Source: Eucommia ulmoides (Eukaryota; Streptophyta; Magnoliopsida; Garryales; Eucommiaceae). From it: a DNA stretch of 64,000 nucleotides. Below the pieces are notes generated by a model. That model worked only from the letters and a program-made list of their open reading frames with translations. It did not search any database and had not been told where the DNA came from. The stretch covers positions 14,468,240 through 14,532,239 of the forward strand of contig CM028338.1 of assembly GCA_016647705.1 (NCBI GenBank), written 5' to 3'. Positions 1 to 11,000 of this stretch are shown in pieces. Made by a program: the position numbers and the translations under genes. How positions within the stretch are numbered: position 1 is the stretch's first letter; each line of letters starts with the position of its first letter.

Positions 1-1092
1 ATGGTCTCTTATCCACTTTCAGCTGTAAGGTAGAGGTTTTGGAGAGATTTGATGCTCCGAGCCCGCTGTCTTTCGAGTACAAATAAATGATGCATGGTGA
101 TTTTGATCTGGTGGTTTTTTGTTTCTGTTTTTGTTGCTAGATACAGAGAAGAAAAAACAGAAAATGAAATCTTGGAAAAAGAAGCACCAACCAAGGATAA
201 AAAACAAATACCTCCAGGTTTGATTCCACTTTCCCTTTGACTAAATTTGGCTTCTTCTACAAAGATTTAGATACACGTTTGTGAACAAAGTATTTGAATT
301 GCGAGTGGAAAAATTGTTGTTAGATTGGTGTATATTTGTGTGCGATTGAGAGAGAAAAAGGCACATGAATTTTTTCTATTTTCGTGGTATAATTGAGTTG
401 TTTTTAACTGTGATGTTGGTAGTGAAAATTTTGTTTTTGATTTTGATTTTGATTTAGATTTAGTGACAAAACCACACAAGGGCCACATGTTTTTTGGGTT
501 AACGGCTCAAGATATTTAATTTTATCTTTTGGTTGAATTGAATACCTTTATTTAGATACTCATTATCAAGTGGTCCAGTTTCAAGGATAACCAAACAGAC
601 TTTTAATTTATTTTAATTAGAAAATCCCTTTGATGATAAGGTGTAGAAATAACTAAAAAGAACAATTTTAAAGAACTTTCAATTAGGTTGATGTTTATTG
701 TTACCTCATTTCTGTTTCGGAACTGAACAAAATGGTTCTTCAAGTGGCGTATGTTTAGTGTTTCTATTCCATGATTTTCGATTCTGTTTCCATAAAACTT
801 GGAACAAGAAACAGAAAATGTAGGAACAAATAAGTCATTTTCTGTTCTATTTTCCTGAATTTTACAGCACACTTATGAAGAAGAGGCTGTTGGCTCATGT
901 CGGTCCTTTGTTGTTGGCTATGGAGAGATTTTTTTTTGGTCTCAAAGAATAGAAAGAGAAGCAAAAAAAATTTTGTTTAGTTTTCTTTTTCTGATTTAGT
1001 CGTAGACCATTGCTTAGAACGACGAATTCTAACAACTTTTATACACAGGCGCCGTGCCCAACTGCCAAGATCGTCGGGAAAAGCACTATTAG
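1..1092 (+). other. Exon-like segments, possible gene fragment inside a Helitron
   Basis: Three short segments look like exons read on the plus strand: 1-29 (followed by GT), 141-217 (preceded by a T-rich tract ending in AG and followed by GT) and 1049-1092 (preceded by AG, ending in TAG). Joined in that order they stay in frame and give about 49 residues with a lysine- and glutamate-rich middle (EEKTENEILEKEAPTKDKK). The first intron would be 111 bp, the second about 830 bp. I do not recognise the protein, and other phases of the same segments are also partly open, so this may be chance. The left edge of the window cuts the first segment, so its true start is unknown. The position just inside a Helitron 3' end fits a captured host gene fragment, but that is inference. 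Confidence 0.22.
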
Positions 1093-1126
1093 GACGGAAA
1101 TGGACTGATGTCGAGCAGCAAAGGTT

Positions 1127-1272
1127 CTGTTACCTGTTTCTGTTCTGTTCCCTGTTTCGGTTTCTGTTTCTGTTCCCTGTTTCTGTTTCTGTTCCCTGTT
1201 CCCTGTTTCTGTTCTATTCCCTGTTTCTGTTCTGTTCCCGTTCCCTGTTTCTGTTTCCGTTTCTGTTCTTAA
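1127..1272 (+). repeat. Degenerate TTCCCTGTTTCTG tandem repeat
   Basis: About 145 bases built from the words TTCTG, TTTCTG and TTCCCTG in irregular order, with units of 6, 13 and 19 bases. It lies within the Helitron-side DNA. Similar GTTTCTG and GAAACAGAA words occur at 690-850, and again at 26840-26920 in another element. Confidence 0.75.
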
Positions 1273-1940
1273 CATTAGGTGTTGGTTAGTGGTTATATTG
1301 GTTATTGGTTGTATAGATTTGAAAATAGGAGTCAATAATTTTAAATATTGTTTAATCAAAGTGTATTTTTTTATTTTTTGAATTTTTACCCAGTATTCTC
1401 TGTATTGGCGACGCATATGTGCTTTGTAAATTTGTAATTGTAAATTTTGTTAAATTGTTTCCCATTGTATAATTTATTTGTACTCGGGTATATTGATGAT
1501 TGTTTCTTATTAATTGAATGGTTATTGAACATTTTGTATAAGATTAATCAGATCAAATTAATAGTGAGTTGAATGTTTTTTACATAATGATACTACCGAA
1601 GAGGTTAAGAAAATATTGGGGAAGGGCCATGGGTAAGTGAAACGCTATCTTAATGTATAAAGTCGTTCATTAATTTCGTTGATTGTTGTACGAATTTGGT
1701 GAAAAAGTTCTACATTGATGGAGATATTATAAGGTAATTAAGTTATTGTTATTTGTTTTAGTAATGTTTGTTTCAGGCACGGATTTGTTGTCTTTGAAAA
1801 CACGTGTTAACAATTTAAATTCATTATTGTTTTTTATGTTTGTGGTTGTGGTTACTGGCAGTATATTCGGTAATGTTTTTTTTATGTTGGGTCTGTTGAT
1901 TTTTCTACTTAATTGCGTAAGTATTAGGTTTTCTTTTTTC

Positions 1941-1972
1941 GCCCGTGTCTTCAGGCACGGGTTATACGCTAG
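1941..1972 (+). repeat. Helitron 3' terminal hairpin and CTAG end
   Basis: Stem CCCGTGTC/GGCACGGG with a four-base loop, a seven-base spacer and terminal CTAG. These are the recognition and termination features known for plant Helitrons. The following base is T (1973), the expected host base. Confidence 0.7.
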
Positions 1973-2879
1973 TATATACATAAAATATCCTCTAAAAATA
2001 AAAAAAAAATATTAATTATATTTCAAAACTCTTAAAAGTATCTTTTAAATAACATAATAGTCCCAAAACTTTTAAAAGTCAGTTTAAAATTAACATCTAG
2101 CCCCTAAAAATTATCAAATATTTTTATACCATAAATTTACAAAACAATCCCATAAATATTAAACTTTTATAAAATAATATTTTAAAAATACAAATTTTTG
2201 GGGTATTACAATCTACCCCCCTTAAATGAATTTTATCCTCGAAATTTCGTTTTAAACAATAATAATTCAGAATTGCACCGCACGGTCATGTTAGTCACAC
2301 TCGATTTTAGAACAATTGTTCTCTATGTAGGTTCTTGCAACCGAAAGTCACCAATAGTCCATATCTCACTAACATTTATACTATGTATCACTACTTCCGC
2401 ATTTACGGTGACCCATACTTTATCCAACACAATACAACATGGTGCACTTTGGTCGATAACTCCTAACACAGATAACTAATTGTTAAAAAATCTTATGTTT
2501 CTAAATACTTCTGTTGCGCACTCTGATAAAAGTAGAAATAAATATATCTCTATACTTACAACCACCAAATATATTTTTAAAATATTATGGTAGTTTCATT
2601 TGGATTGATCTATCTCAATGTCAACAGGTCCATGACCTCATTAATTTTCTCGCTTGGCATGACTTTTTAAGTCCCCTGCTATATCCCATAACTAACATTG
2701 ATCAATTTCATCCAACATTCAAGCCAGCGTATTCGCAACCAATATTAGAACCAATAGATAGCCCAAATTTCTTGTGGACTGTCCCGTGAGACTAAAAATA
2801 ATCATCTCCAATATCCACATTAAAATTCCAATTTAATTCCATAATCTCGTAAATAACTGATTTTCTGAAATACGTCTGA

Positions 2880-3320
2880 AAACACATAAATATCTCTCAA
2901 CTACATAAATACGTCACAAACACATAAATACGTCTTAACCGTATAAATATATCTCGAAACAAATAAATATATTTCAAATCACATAAATACGTCTCAATCA
3001 CATAAATACGTCTGGAAACACATAAATACGTCTCAACCACATAAATACGTCTCAAAATACCCAAATACGCCTCAATCATATAAATACATTTCAAAACACA
3101 TAAATATATCCCACCCACATAAATACGTCTCGAAACACATGCATACGTGTCAGTCACATAAATACGTCTCAAAACACATAAATGTTCGTTAACCACATAA
3201 ATACGTCTCGAAACATATAAATACGTGTCAAACTACAAATATCAAATACGTCTCAAATATATAAATGTGTCTTAATTATATAATTATGTCTCAAGCATAG
3301 AAATACGTTTCAAAAATATA
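2880..3320. repeat. Minisatellite, about 20-bp unit (CACATAAATACGTCTCAAAA)
   Basis: About twenty diverged copies of a 20-base unit with core ACATAAATACGTCTC run through this part of the family L interior. An open minus-strand frame of 99 codons here is a by-product of the repeat, showing a periodic RRIYV pattern. I do not consider it a gene. Confidence 0.85.
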
Positions 3321-4200
3321 AAGGATATTTTATCTCAAAAGTTCAATACTCACGTAACGTGACGAGTTCAATACTCAAGAAAAACATGTATATAAAAATA
3401 CTACATAAATTCTGCCAAAAGGCTCAACAATTTTTCTACACTCCGACTTTACCTATCGCTAGTAGTGGACCAATATCTATCTGAATATTTTTTCGGTATA
3501 CTGTCTTTATAATACAAAAATAATTTATGGATCAAGTATTTTTTTATCAAAATTTATTTTCAACAAATATTACCGCACTGGGAAAAATATCAAAATTCCA
3601 TAAATATTATAGAACAACCGAATTTAAATGAATAAATCAACTCACTTTTATATAATAAAATATTATACTTCCTTACTAGACATATAATCGTTTTACCTCA
3701 CGATCGAGAGTTATCATATCAATTACCTGTAGGATTTGACCTCCAGTCAAGTTTCAATACAACATATCATAATCAATTTTATATTCAACTTTTTCTGTCA
3801 AATCAACAACATATTTTTATCACCTGCAGGACTCGCCCTCTTGACAGGTCTCAACACAACATATCAATATTCAATTGCATATTCAACTTCTCTTGTCAAA
3901 TCAACATCTCGCAAGATATGCCTTCTTGACGAGACAACTATGGTGTAGCAGGGTAATAAAAACCAATTTCCACACATAAAAATTTTACTTGATCCATTAA
4001 ACATCATAAAACTGTCCATTTTCATCAATATTTTTTTTTCTTCCACAATCTTATATGAAAATTTAGTTTGATGATTTATATAGAATACAATAAATACATT
4101 TAAATTGATACTTTCAATTCAACGACAAATCCTATAGTCCATTACTAACATAATACTCACCAAGTCTACATAATTTATAACCCAAACTCTGATACCAGTT
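3321..4200. other. Family L interior, no gene seen
   Basis: AT-rich interior of the element, ending at the primer-site complement. The stretch around 3430-3530 and 3720-3960 resembles, in reverse orientation, 58740-58860 and 50940-51030 of the second family L copy. I see no conserved coding frame. Confidence 0.6.
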
Positions 4201-5061
4201 TGTAATGATCCGATTTCTCAAGGTCGCTACACAGTTTCTCCCTTTGAAGAATTAATACCAAAATCAAATAACCAATATTTCATTCTATAAAAATGAGAGA
4301 AATTTTTACAAACCACAACAATAGTTATAATTATCGATTTTGCAATAGTAAATAATAAATACAATTATTACAAACTAAATAAAAATTCAAATAAAATTCT
4401 TAGCGCAGTTTCATTCTTACAAGCTCTGCAATCAAAACTGTGGGGTTATGAGCCAAGGCTCACTAGAATTTCAACCCTTCTAATACGTGTATCTAATTAA
4501 TATAACAAATAGACACATAGGCATGTATCACACATAATTTTCACATAATCATAATTATTTCAGGCGAACTAACAACTATAATTCAACCACAATAATATCA
4601 TAAATCACACCATAAAAAGATTAAATACATATATTAAAAGAGTTAGAAATTTTACCTAAAATTTGAACCCAAAATCTGAACCGAAATATTTTTCTCGCAT
4701 GAAAATATTTCAATATAATTATCCTGTTACCTTATCAACCTTAACCTTATGTGTATATATACACGTGTTGCGTATATAATACACAACACAAATTTAATAT
4801 AAATTATATATATATAATATCTATATTTACATAAAATACCCTCTTAAAATAAAGAAAATATTAATTATATCTCAAAACTCGTAAAAGTATCTTTTAAATA
4901 ACAAAATAGTTCCAAAACTTTTAAAAGTTAGTTTAAAATTAACATCTCACCCTAAAAAATTATCAAATATTATTTATACTATAAATTTACAAAACAATCC
5001 TAAAAATATTAAATTTTTGTAAAATAATATTTTCAAAAATACAAATTTTCAGGGTATTACA
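4201..5061 (-). repeat. Family L LTR (5' LTR of the minus-strand element)
   Basis: 861 bases that start TGTAATGATCC and end GGGTATTACA in plus-strand sense, so TG and CA form both ends. The 3' half (in plus-strand sense) matches 1973-2210. Confidence 0.75.
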
Positions 5062-5700
5062 TAAATAACTTGCTCTCTAAAATAGATTTTCTTGAAAAAG
5101 GAAATGAGGTTTTAAAATAAAATCTTGAGATTTAAAAAATCGAACATGAAAAATCAATTTTGAAACTTAAATCGATTGAAAATGAATACAAAGTTTTAAA
5201 AAATAATTTTGACATAGTTTCCAGGCAAAGGTTAGATCCTGAAATAAATATTGATTTTGTTAAGAAAAATTTTGAAAAATAAAAATTTGACATCAAGTCT
5301 ATTTTAAGTGATTTTAAGTATGTTTCTCCATCTTTCAATATAATCTATTGAAGTGGATATGTTTCATCTTCTCATTCTTCATCACAAGTCAATGATTATA
5401 ATTTTGCTATTGTTAGAAATAATCCATGCTTTACTTCTCGTGCTATTTATGATAATCAATTGAAGTTGAGATGTAATTATTACAATAGGGTTGGGCATTT
5501 TAAAGTATCATATTTGTTCAAAAACCATAAGTTTGTGTCAAGCAAGAATGGATCCAAAATAAAATGGATATCAAAGAGAGACATGCCAACATCTTGTGCG
5601 GAGTTACATATTGTCGGGACTGGAACGAAAGTTACATATTCTCACCAGCAGAACAATGACTATTAGAAGAGGTGGAAGACTTTACAATAGTACATATAAT
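5062..5700 (+). pseudogene. SIRE-like Copia gag fragment, inverted relative to its LTR
   Basis: Broken fossil. Plus-strand sequence matching the C-terminal half of the gag found on the minus strand at 31927-32316 and 54909-55842: a coiled-coil-like Lys/Glu-rich stretch followed by a zinc-knuckle region and a basic tail (SKNGSKIKWISKR). Gag normally packages the element RNA into virus-like particles. The neighbouring leader and LTR (5707-8043) belong to a minus-strand element, so this piece lies in the opposite orientation to them. Family L inserted into this fragment on its left side. Confidence 0.7.
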
Positions 5701-5780
5701 ATCAGAATCAGTGCACTCCATGTAATCGTGTTTAGCTAGACTATGAGCTATGTCGAGCTAAAATCAGTTCTGATGCCAAT

Positions 5781-8043
5781 TGTTGGCCCAATGATCTACC
5801 CAAGAGGGGGGTGAATTGGGTAGTTATAAAAATTTGAACAATTTAAATCTTAAACACTTAATTAATCAAATAATTAATTTTATCCTAAATCAATTATTAT
5901 TTTGTTACGCAGCGGATAAATGTTTAAACTAAGTACACACCCAAACAAAATGTAAAGGAAATAAAAAAGGCAAAACGCCACGATATATCCTGGTTTAGCA
6001 AGCTAGCCTTACCTAATTTAGTCCCCCGAGCTCCACGAAGATTTGCACCCACTAAAAACCCAGATTCCTTTAAAGGTAGGAACCAAACCATCACAATGAT
6101 TCTTTTCACATGCTCAGAATCAACCTTTACAATTCCCTTTTCACAGGTTAAGGAAGAACCCTATCTTTTTCCACACTTAAGACTAACCTAATTCTATTAC
6201 AGGAAGAATTATAACCTAATCTTTTTAATAGACTTAAGATCAAACCCCACAAACACTCACAAATATCTTTTTCTCAAGTAAGGATTAAACCTGTACAATT
6301 CTTTATTCAGGAAGAATTCACACATAATTCTTTTCACGGCAAAAGAATAACCTATAACATTTTCATACTCTAGGTAAAGATCAAACCTCAATCTTTTTCC
6401 CGGAAAAGATTCAAACCATAGCTACTTTGACTAGATACAGCCTCAACCGTATCCAATCCGCACAAACTCTCCAAATACAAAACAATGAGTTTCTTCCCAC
6501 CCAAAACTTCTACCATCTCAAACAAAATTATACTCAATTAATGTCACGAAAATTACTAGTGATAGAATTTAAGTGATGAATTCAATATCTGATTATAATA
6601 AGTGTGGGTAGTACAAAATTAAGCATGTAATTAGATAATTTTACAAAATCGTCTTAAAAAAGATTTTTCTGCTTTTTAAGTTCGAAAACAATTTTACTAC
6701 AATCTCATAACCAAGTAATAATAATATGAAATCAAATGTATGCACAACTTGAAAAGATCTCACCAGAAAACCACCAAAAAAATGTAATCAGAATTGCAAG
6801 ATAGTACAGATCGATGACGCCAACTCAATAACACTTTAACTCAAGAATGTTTTCACACAATTATCTCATGAATGATCTCTCGAATAAATCTCAGAATAAT
6901 ATCTCTTAGAAAAGCTCAGGAACTTGATAGTTCATGATGATGTGGTGTTTTTTTATATGAAATTTGTAGGTCTATTTAAATTGGTTTGAAATAAGCCCTC
7001 CAAAGGCTAGTTTTCACAAGATATGACTTTAAAGTGCACCTATAGACTCCATATATCATAGCCATTCAATCCTGGTATAATTCACTCAAATATAGCTCTT
7101 AAAACTTTTAATTAAGTTCACAAATTATTTCTCAATTACAAATCCAATAGATAGGAAATATTTAATGAACCAAATTGAAAAATTCTTCAATTATATGTAC
7201 CATATTTATAGGGGTATCAAAATAGATGTGTTATATCTTAAATATATTCAAATTCCCAAAATATCTCAATCAGATATGCCAAAAACGGTTAGTATTTGAT
7301 TTGATCCTTAAAATCCTTGAAATCTTAACTATACAGTTGGTTGACTGATCTCTTGCCCATTGATTGACCGATCAATACAGCTTGTAACATAGGCCAGCCC
7401 TTAAAGGGCAATCACTTGACCGAACCTCCCAGGTTTGGTCGACCGATCGATTCAGGATGTGATCCAAGTCAAAATTGAGCCCTGGTCAGTTGACCGATTC
7501 ACTTCGGTCGATTGACTGATCGATGCAGAGAGCTTCATTTTGGCCAATCGGTTGACTGATCTCATGTTCGGTTGACCGATCGATTCAGAGAGTTTTAACT
7601 TTCTAGCCCATAGCCAATCGGTTGACCGATCAGTGCTGGAACTCTCTTTTCTCAACTTGTTTCAACCCCAAAATTCATTATTTAATTCCACTAAGCGATT
7701 TCTTTTCTTGGTTAGCACAATTGACCCCAATATTTAATTTTAAATACTAATCTTACTTAGATCAATTTTTATTTTTCAATTTCACATTGGAGCAGTTAAT
7801 TTAATACTAATTAGAATCCTATAGTTTATCAAATTAAACACACAAACATATAATTCATCAATTTGTGTCGTGTGTGATCCTAATTCGGGATAAATTAAGA
7901 GTATAAGAGTGTTTGAGTTATTTTCACCTAATTTCTTTAGAATCTTCAACACTCTTCATTTCTTCAACAATCATCTTCGCATCTTTGATAATTTCTTCAT
8001 GATTTGGAATTCTTATACTAAAACACTCAATAAATACATTGAA
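5781..8043 (-). repeat. SIRE-like Copia LTR (copy A), right end missing
   Basis: Begins TGTTGGCCCAATG and continues CCAAGAGGGGGGTGAATTGG, the complement of the pyrimidine-rich 3' end typical of SIRE/Maximus-type LTRs. A tRNA-Met-like primer-site complement (TCTGATGCCAAT) and leader lie just to the left, placing the element on the minus strand. A candidate TATA box in minus-strand sense is TTTAAATAGACC near 6970. The LTR stops abruptly near 8043, where it meets the integrase end of a gypsy element, so the last part of the LTR is lost. Confidence 0.72.
7336..7640. repeat. Array of GGTTGACCGATCGAT words in LTR U3 (copy A)
   Basis: About eight copies of TTGAC(C/T) embedded in GGTTGACCGATCGATTCAG-like units within 300 bases. 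TTGAC(C/T) is the core W-box bound by WRKY factors. The array lies upstream, in minus-strand sense, of the candidate TATA box of this LTR. A regulatory role is inference. Confidence 0.6.
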
Positions 8044-11000
8044 AACAAGACTAATATGCATATGAGATGGTAAATCAAGTAAATAAGTATTAAGTCCAAG
8101 TCTATGGAGAATACGGTGTGGCCCCGTAGCTCTAGCATGCAGTCTCTTAAAAGAGTGTTTTGGATATCGTTCAGGAGGAACTCGGACCATTACTTACTCA
8201 CCCTCCTTAAATTCTACATTCCTACGGTGCAAATCAGGAAGAAACTTGTAGTTTTCATTACTCATAGCTATCTTGCGCGTAATGTTAACATGAAGATCAT
8301 GAATATGTCGGGCAAATGATTCAGCAATCTCAGATGGGCGAGAATCAGGGGGCAAGGGAGTAAGGTCGACGGGTTGTCGGGGGGAGAACCCATGCATAAT
8401 CTCAAAAAGGCTTTTTCTAGTGGAGCGATTGATCGAATTATTATAAGCAAACTCCGCAATAGGCAACAATAAATCCTAATTACCCAAATTATCACCCACT
8501 AGACAACGAAGCAAATTACCTAGACTACAATTGACAACCTCATATTGCCCATCAGTTTGGGGGTAGAAAACTGATGAGAATTTCAGAGTGGTACCAAAGA
8601 GCTTCCAAAATGTCTTCCAAAAATAAGTAACAAACTTGGCATCTCGATCTGACACAATAGAAGTAGGTAATCAATGTAATCGTACAACTTTCCCAGAAAA
8701 CAATTTGGCTACATGTGATGCGTCAGCCGACTTGTTGCAAGGGATAAAATGAGCCATTTTAGAAAATCTATCCACGACAACCATAATCGAATCATGACCT
8801 CAAATTGTCTGAGGTAGTCCAAGGAAAAAATCCATGGTTAAATCCTTCCATGGTATGTGAGGAATAGGCAAAGGTGTGTACATGCCTATGTTATTTTTTC
8901 TAGCCTTGGCTAGTTGGCAAGTTTGACACTGTGACACAATTTTCAAGACTTCTTTCTTCAAGTTAGGCCAATAAAATCTATCCTCTACCAAAGCAATGGT
9001 TTTGTCGTGACCAAAGTGTCCTGCAAGCCCCCCAGCGTGTAATTCCCATACTAAAAAGTCCCAAAGAGATGCGCGAGGGAGGCACAAGATAGTACCGCGA
9101 AACAAGTAATTATCGCGAATAATGGTTAAGTCGCAAACCCTCTGAGATATCGTGAAAATGAAACCAAAATTAGGCCAAGTAGAATACTCATATTTCATTC
9201 TTTCAAAACCAACAACAAGGGCATTTATAGAATGTAAAACCATACAAACTCGACTAAGGGCATCTGTAGGCTTGTTCTTGACACCAGGTCTATGATTAAG
9301 GATAAACGTATATTCCTGGAGGAACTCTACTCACCTCGTATGTTTAACACTAAGCTTTTTTTGGGATTGAAGATATCTAAGAGCTTGATGGTCGGAATAC
9401 AAAATAAACTCTTGAGGTAAGAGATAGTATCTCCAGTGTCGAAAAGCTTGTACAACAACGTAAAACTCTTTATCATAAGTAGAGTATCTTTGTTTGGCGT
9501 CATTAAGTTTTTCGCTGAAATAAGTTATCGGGTGGCCTTCTTGACTCAACACGCCCTCGATTCCAATTCCAAAGGTATCACAAGCAACCTCAAAGACTTT
9601 AGAAAAGTCGGGGTGTCTTAAGACAGGTGTCTCAGTCATCTTGTCTTTAATGACATGGAAGGCACTAAGAGTCGCTTTAGTCCACTTAAATTCTCCTTTC
9701 TTCACACAATCCGTCATTGGGGCCATAATAGTGCTAAATCCATTAATAAAGCATCGATAGAATGTGGCTAGTCTATAGAAACTACTAACATCAGTAATAG
9801 ATTTAGGTTTTGGCTATTCCCTAATAGCTTTGACCTTTTCAGGGTCAACAGCGATACTATGAGTAGATATGATGAATCCTAAGAAAAGTACTTGAGGCTG
9901 CATAAAGGAACATTTTTTGAGATTGGCGTACAATTTCCCAGTCCTAAGGGTCTCAAGAACCAAGCGGATTTGGCTTAGGTGCTCATTTCTAGATGTACTG
10001 TAAATCAGGATATCATCAAAGTATACTACTAGAAATTTCCTAACGAAAGGTTGTAAAATCTCAGTCATAACTCTAATAAGGTGCTACGCGCATTTGAGAA
10101 TCCAAATGGCATAACTAACCATTCATTAAAGCCATCTTAGGTCTTAAAGACAGTCTTCTATTCGTCCCCAGATCGGATACGAATTTGATGGTACCCACTA
10201 TGCAACTCGATTTTTGTGTACCATTTGGACCTTATTATATGGTCTAGTAAGTCATCAAGTATAGGGATAGGAAATTGGTACTTAATCGTGATCTTATTAA
10301 TGACTCGACTATCCACACACATTCTCCAAGAGCCATCCTTTTTGAGAGTCAACAAAGCAGGAACTGCACAAGGGCTAAGGCTAAGTTGAATTTGACCTTT
10401 TGCGAGGAGTTCGTCTACCTGCCTATTCATTTCTGCCCATTCTTTGGGATTTAATCTATAATGCGGGAGATTAGGCAATTGAGATCCTGGTACTAGTTCG
10501 ATGGCATGCTGAATGTCCCTCATGGGTGGTAATTCTTCAGGTAGCTCTTCGGGTGTCATGTCACTGAACTCTCCCAACAAGGTGGTGATCTATTTCGGGA
10601 GATTGACATTTGTCTCAGTAGGAAAGCAGATTTCTCCTTTTCCTACTAATGCCAATAGGACACTCGAGTTCTTACTCTCATGCTCAAACTTTTGATAGGA
10701 TAATATATGCAGTTCATTCTTATATGTTTTTTGAGAAGAATACTCATTCTTTGTTTGACTTTCTTTTGGGTTGGGTTTGGCTGGCTTTAAGATGTTGTTT
10801 TTGCCAGCATGTTGAAAGACATAGGTATTGTCCCTACCAAAGTTTTTCGCGTCCACGTCATAGAGCTATGGACGATCTAAGCGAACATGAGCAACATCTA
10901 TGGGTAAAACATCACATAAAATTTGTGTGAAGTAGTCACCCATCTTGATTGGTACTAAACAAGTCTCAGAAATAGGTAAGGAAGTTTTATCTACCCAGGC

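Larger units (their letters stand above)
1..1972 (+). mobile_element. Helitron, 3' part
   Basis: The right end has the classical Helitron 3' signature. A GC-rich stem-loop (CCCGTGTC at 1942-1949 against GGCACGGG at 1954-1961, loop TTCA, one G-T pair) is followed seven bases later by a terminal CTAG (1969-1972), and the next base is T. Immediately to the right, sequence matching the interior of another element's LTR begins, so the end sits inside older DNA, as expected for insertion between A and T. No 5' TC terminus was found, so the left boundary given is only the window edge. No Rep/helicase coding region is visible; this is probably non-autonomous. Confidence 0.62.
1973..5061 (-). mobile_element. 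Non-coding LTR retroelement (family L), 5'-cut by Helitron
   Basis: Two direct repeats ending in GGGTATTACA (1973-2210 and 4201-5061) are the LTRs of one minus-strand element. In minus-strand sense the 5' LTR is 4201-5061. Directly inside it lies a primer site matching initiator tRNA-Met (complement CTCTGATACCAGT, 4187-4199). A purine tract (complement TCTACCCCCCTTAAA, from 2212) precedes the 3' LTR, which starts TGTAATACCCC in minus-strand sense. The 3' LTR is interrupted at 1973 by the Helitron. The roughly 2-kb interior has no gag or pol that I can recognise, so this is a non-autonomous, LARD-like element. Its interior and ends match the larger element at 48781-62566. Confidence 0.75.

Noticed and set aside
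1746-2015. Hydrophobic 89-codon plus-strand open frame
   Set aside because: It crosses the Helitron terminus into LTR sequence, so it is a chance frame in T-rich DNA.
2897-3196. 99-codon minus-strand open frame with repeated RRIYV
   Set aside because: It is a translation of the 20-bp minisatellite and has no independent support.
2880-3320. CRISPR-like regular repeat
   Set aside because: The units are head-to-tail with no unique spacers, and the DNA is plant nuclear.
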